A stretch of DNA of 64,000 nt from Lucifuga dentata (Eukaryota > Chordata > Actinopteri > Ophidiiformes > Bythitidae): the NCBI GenBank assembly GCA_014773175.1, contig VXCM01000962.1, positions 248,001 through 312,000 on the forward strand. Reading direction: 5' to 3'. Below, in pieces: positions 59,761-64,000 of the stretch. The notes beneath the pieces were generated by a model. That model did not search any database. It worked only from the letters and a program-made list of their open reading frames with translations, and was not told the origin of the DNA. The position numbers and the translations under genes are program-made. Each line of letters begins with the position of its first letter. The stretch's first letter is position 1.

Positions 59761-61780
59761 GCTTCTTCCAATAGAATAGTTATATATAGATAAACAGAAA
59801 ACTTGCTATTCATCATTGACTTACGTATAGGAGCTTCTAACTTGACCTCTCTTACAAAGCTGCTGAGGCCAAAATGAATGGCCTAAGGTTTACCTTATGT
59901 CCTCGCTTACTAAAATGACTTGTAAAGATAAATCTGAAATGCAGAATACAACCGATCTCTCACCCATAGAGGTTATGATCTTCAGCCTTTGAAACAACAG
60001 TGGTTCCTGTGATAAACTGTTTCAAAAAGTTTACATTTTCTTTGCCTCTGGAGCCTTAGAAACACAAGCTTGCGCTGTATAAATCTGTCAGAGCTGCAGA
60101 GTTGAGCATATACAGAGTCTTGATTTACACATTCCAGATGGGAGATTACAGAACTGTGCATCACGCACACTATATTCCACCCATTCTCTCCACTTCGATC
60201 ATTTGACAGAGCTCCTCTTGTCTTATGATCTTTCTAACAAATAAACAAAAGCACAAAAGAACTTCTAATGTAGGCTTTTGGGGACATACAGTTCAAACAA
60301 TGGAACACATCTGTGCTGCTTGCAACTGACACTATATCTGGTCCTAATATGAGCATGAGCAAGAAACGTTCCAGCAAATGAAACCCTGAGCATGTGTCAG
60401 ATTGAGAATATATGAGGATTCCCTGTTGATTTGACACAATAACACATTGTTGATTATGTACTCAGACATTTTTCTGCAATCATCTCCAGGGTGAACTTGC
60501 ACAATAACAATTGGTGAAACAAAGGACTTACACAGAAGAGAGTGCTCACATTGAGACAGTTGAGTTGGTGAAAGTGCTGTGTGTGTGTGTGTGTATGCTT
60601 ATGTGGTGTAGGCAGCACACTTTCCTCCTGGAGGGCTTAGCCAAGGGTGCGTAAACAGTGATCCCATGGTGCTGGGCGGAACAATTCAGTGTCAGGGAAA
60701 AGGTCAGCTTTTGCTGTTCAGCTCCATCGGGTCAGAGGAAAAGAGAGAGAAAGAGCAAGCTAAAGTGGTGAAGGCCTGGAGAATATGTTTCCAATAGACC
60801 CTCGTCAGGCTGCGTTAGCATCTGTGTCCAACACGTGCACCGCAGGGATCATGACCCTCCACTTCCCCTTCCCCTGCTCTCCCCAGTGGGCAGAGCTGTC
60901 CAACAAGGTCACCACAGAGCTGAATGGGGCAGAGGAAGGCACAATATAAGCTGACCCCCAGCAGCAACCATCCCCACCTACACCCCCACACCCGCCGGAC
61001 CCTCCATGATAGAGGTCCTACCCCATCTCTGCCAGGGTCACTGTCAGCCCGCAAAATCACACCAGCACCTGAAGCTTCAGACTGGAGGGAGCAGAGCAAG
61101 TGGGGCTTGGGGTGCAGCTTGTGCCTGTTCATCTGTAAAGCAGGTTGAAAGCGAAAAGAAAGAGGTTTGGGTCTGAAATTGCACAATAATATGCCTCTTA
61201 TAATCCACGCCATCACTGGAGGCACCCTGTTGATTGCAGTGTAGCCAGAGGAACTGTCGGCCATGATCACTGTAAACATGGGCGCAGCACGGCTTAAACA
61301 CAGACAGACCACAGAGACCTTTATCTGCTATTACCTGGAGAAACACGACTCGTGTGGCATTATAAGCCATAATACAATCTGATGGGATTGCAGAGAAGAT
61401 AAATATCATTTCCTAAATACCGTCTCTTTGTTTAGAAAGTAAAAGCTTGTGCAGCAAGGGTATTGAACGTACAGAAATATACAGTTGCTGAGGAACTGTA
61501 CAGAATTAGACTCACTTTATATTCACAACCTGCACTTTATAATCATCATCAAATTACAGCTTCACCACTCTCACCCTACTCAAGACGAATGATTATGGTC
61601 GAACTACTTTACATACTTGAGGCTTAATTGCATGAGGTCTGGTGGTGTGTATATCGTGTGCCATAGAAAGTGCACTCCAACAATAAACTCATGTAATAAA
61701 TACTGTATGAGAAACTATTATAAATTTTATATCCGTTATCTCAATAAGGTTGATCGATTGGGAGGAAGCAAAGAAGGCAT
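59761..61780. other. unique non-coding DNA
   Basis: No gene certain. A minus-strand frame at 60815-61312 is open for 165 codons, but its peptide is rich in G, R and W from GC-rich DNA at 60800-61100 and resembles no family. It is treated as chance. A (GT)n run of about 9 units is at 60577-60594. Confidence 0.4.
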
Positions 61781-61925
61781 GATGTAATGCTGTTATAAGC
61801 AAGAAATCAACCATTTTCCAAAATGTAAAAAAGGTAAATATTAGAATTGTTTTTCCTACCTTCCAGACTGCCATTGCTTTCAGTTTATTCCAGTACGCCA
61901 TAAACATCAATTTGTAAAGACTTGC
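61781..61925 (-). mobile_element. family A fragment, copy 5
   Basis: CCATTTTCCAAAATGTAAAA, CCTACCTTCCAGACTGCCAT and CATCAATTTGTAAAGACTTG follow the order of copy 4 (reverse orientation). Both termini are missing. Confidence 0.7.
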
Positions 61926-62700
61926 TTAACATTCTGAACATTTTTACACATATATCAAAGGTGTGTTTTATCTTATTTCTTATGGCCTCACAATAAACTT
62001 GAAACTCCATCATCTGTGAAGTACAAAATTCATCTTTACCTGCTTTGGTGATGTCATCAACCTGCCATGACCTGGTGTGTTCATCTTCAAATAGTGATCG
62101 TGCAGGAATATGGGAAAAATTTCAACAGTTCTCTAAAGTGGATGACTAATAAAGTGCAGCTTGTGTTGAAATGAAATGGATCTGAAAATGTCTTTTCAAC
62201 CTCAGTTCAGGCAATTAACCTGACTGAAAAACCTTCTGTGTCTTTCTATCACCATATGATAAATTATTTTGGAAACCTCTGAAATGCTTCTGAGCACCTT
62301 TTAACACAAATAAAGTGAAATTGTAAGTAAAAGGCTTAGGAAGGTCAGTTGAGATTGGAAAATCGTAAAGCTCATCATATAAAATGTATTTTAATTATAA
62401 AAAATATGCAAATGGATTCTTTCAACTATATGTAGGAAATCTGTCCTTCGCATAGAATGGACACGAGCCAGCAAATCCAAACCACATTACTTTAGAATAA
62501 GTCACAATATGATCAAATTTTAGGGATTCAAATGTAAATGCATCATGGCTCATGGAGTGAACACCCTGAGTTGTTAAAGATAGGGGAGTAAATCCAGACA
62601 AACTAATGTGCAGCATTGGATATTGAAGCATGCCACCAACATCCATAGAACAACAACTACACTGGTAAGACCAACAAGCTGGCTAACACCTTAACGTGCA
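61926..62700. other. unique AT-rich non-coding DNA
   Basis: Nothing recognised. Confidence 0.4.
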
Positions 62701-62849
62701 TGCTAACATCTGAGATCCAACAAAGTGCAGTCTGCACCTTTAACAAACCCACTCAAGCACATGAGCCACCATTATAATTCAGCAATTAACTAACAAGAGA
62801 CTGAATTAAAAAGCATCTGCTTCAGTTCATTAAAAAGCCACAGAACAGC

Positions 62850-63560
62850 AATACAGCTCCTTTGCAACATTCAAGTGTGTGCAGCACAGCATTTAGCACT
62901 AACAGCAAAATGCACAGCAACAATATCACAGAGCAAAAAGAAACAGAAAAATGCACAGCGGCAAAAAAGAAATTGTTCTTACCTTTGTGGTCTTCTTTCT
63001 GGTTGTGTAGGAGCAATTTCAGCTGGTAGTTGCTGCTTCCATCAGGAAGGAGAACAAGTGAATGTGTGTAAGTGTGTGTTTTGGCAGCAATAATCAACAG
63101 TTTAAAAGCCATCTGCAGAAAGCAGCTCAACACCCACACACACCAGCAACACAACAGGCAATTAAGTATTGCATTCAGGTGGATGAACTACCTGCTAACA
63201 GCCATAAAGCAGCAACCACTGCAACAACGTCACCTTTGCTAACAGGTTAGCATGCATGTTTTCAAGACAAAACCCACATAGCAACTCAAACATGTCTTAA
63301 AGACAAATCATTTAAGTGTGTGCAACTCAAAGATACACAGCACATGCAGCTTAAGTTAAAAAAAAAATTACTTTTGTTGTCTTCTTATTGGTTTTGTGCA
63401 AAAGATTTCTAGCTCTTGCTGTGTTTGTGCTTGCGAGTGTGTGTGCGTGTGTGCGCGCATTAGAGGCAATACTCGACAGTTTATAGACAATTCAGCAGAA
63501 AGCAGCATCACACCAAAAATGAACAGCAACATGCGAAAGCGTGTGTACTGTAGTACAGCA
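62850..63560. repeat. diverged ~400-bp tandem duplication
   Basis: Segment 62960-63150 and segment 63355-63530 share the same order of words about 390 bp apart: TTGTGGTCTTCTTTCTGGTT / TTGTTGTCTTCTTATTGGTT, then a GTGTGTGT patch, GGCAGCAATAATCAACAGTTT / GGCAATACTCGACAGTTTATA and GCAGAAAGCAGC. Flanking text (CAAGTGTGTGCAGCAC / TTAAGTGTGTGCAACTC; GCTAACA with GCATGC) extends the similarity, so the unit is about 390-400 bp. The minus strand of the first unit has a splice-flanked open interval at 62983-63112 that is not kept open in the second. Confidence 0.65.
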
Positions 63561-63654
63561 TATTGTAGCATTTATGCAGTAGCAGCAGCATAGTGTAGCG
63601 TAGCACCTACCTGTCAACGTTGAGCTTTGAAAATAGAGATTTTCTGGGATAAGA

Positions 63655-63781
63655 CTCCCCCCGCACCGACCTGACCCGACCTTATTCTCTCACTGAAAAC
63701 TTTGCAAGCATGACGGTNCTCCCCCCGCACCGACCTGACCCGACCTTATTCTCTCACTGAAAACTTTGCAAGCATGACGGT
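63655..63781. repeat. 63-bp duplication at an assembly join
   Basis: Bases 63655-63717 equal 63719-63781, with n at 63718. Probably an unmerged contig overlap. Confidence 0.93.
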
Positions 63782-64000
63782 ATTAAGTTTGTTTATTGCT
63801 CCCACGAGAAACTGTTTCAATCAAGTTTGGTTCCGCTTGGCTTCGCAGTTGTCTGCTGGCAAGTGCGCTCCACTTGTAATACCTCCACAGCCCACCAGGG
63901 GGGGCATTACCGAAATAATTTGATTAGGCCAATTACAATTCTATGTAACTGTGAAAATACGGGAAATTTACGGGAGAAATTACCAAATGGGAGCACAGCA
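63782..64000. other. unique non-coding DNA
   Basis: Nothing recognised. A G run lies at 63899-63905. Confidence 0.35.

Noticed and set aside
60815..61312. 165-codon minus-strand frame
   Set aside because: It is the longest gap-free frame, but comes from GC-rich DNA with a shadow frame on the other strand. The peptide has no recognisable domain or splice support.
61334..61377. Minus-strand exon-like interval (acceptor CCCATCAG, donor CAGGTAATA)
   Set aside because: Its phase does not fit the exon at 54724-54804, the donor is only moderate, and the peptide was not recognised.
1..64000. CRISPR arrays, operons, phage or bacterial defence genes
   Set aside because: There are no regularly spaced direct repeats with unique spacers and no dense long ORFs. 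The sequence is vertebrate non-coding DNA.

Overview
The window is nuclear DNA from a vertebrate, most likely a percomorph teleost. The signs are long microsatellites, the 3' tails of fish LINE families, several DNA-transposon/MITE families, vertebrate-type splice signals and no dense open reading frames. There are no prokaryotic genes, operons, tRNA or rRNA genes, CRISPR arrays or phage. Nearly all short ORFs fall in low-complexity or unique non-coding DNA and are not reported as genes. I did not find a new biological system.

Possible gene content: the best coding signal is a 94-nt internal exon on the minus strand at 1697-1790, with a good acceptor, a GTAAGT donor and a fully open frame. 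A second, weaker minus-strand exon lies at 54724-54804 (81 nt). The two can be joined in phase, which would make most of the window one ~53-kb intron. The protein family was not recognised.

Mobile and repeated DNA: (1) a ~0.5-0.6 kb family with long terminal inverted repeats and TTAA at both ends, called family A here: 7960-8452, 31130-31702, 44849-45427, 57191-58861 and a fragment at 61781-61925. The 57191 copy carries a second inverted-repeat element that holds the 540-base gap. (2) A mariner-like element with TA flanks at 28099-28954. (3) A foldback element around a diverged minisatellite at 35178-36025. (4) Four copies of a common teleost repeat rich in ACTTTTACTT / TACTTAAGTA, called family B. 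(5) A broken LINE ORF2 C-terminus at 10112-10440 and probable LINE 3' tails near 39953 and 43010. Long GA, CA, AAAG, AAT and AGAAG arrays are frequent.

Other structure: there are five perfect or near-perfect inverted repeats of 17-46 bp outside known elements. One surrounds a (TC)n tract. A tight cluster of three TGACCT sites lies at 53228-53250. A ~400-bp diverged tandem duplication lies at the right end. At least five assembly joins, each a single n, have the same 61-67 bp on both sides; these are unmerged contig overlaps, not biology. The remaining unique DNA includes moderately GC-rich blocks that could be conserved regulatory elements, which cannot be shown from one sequence.
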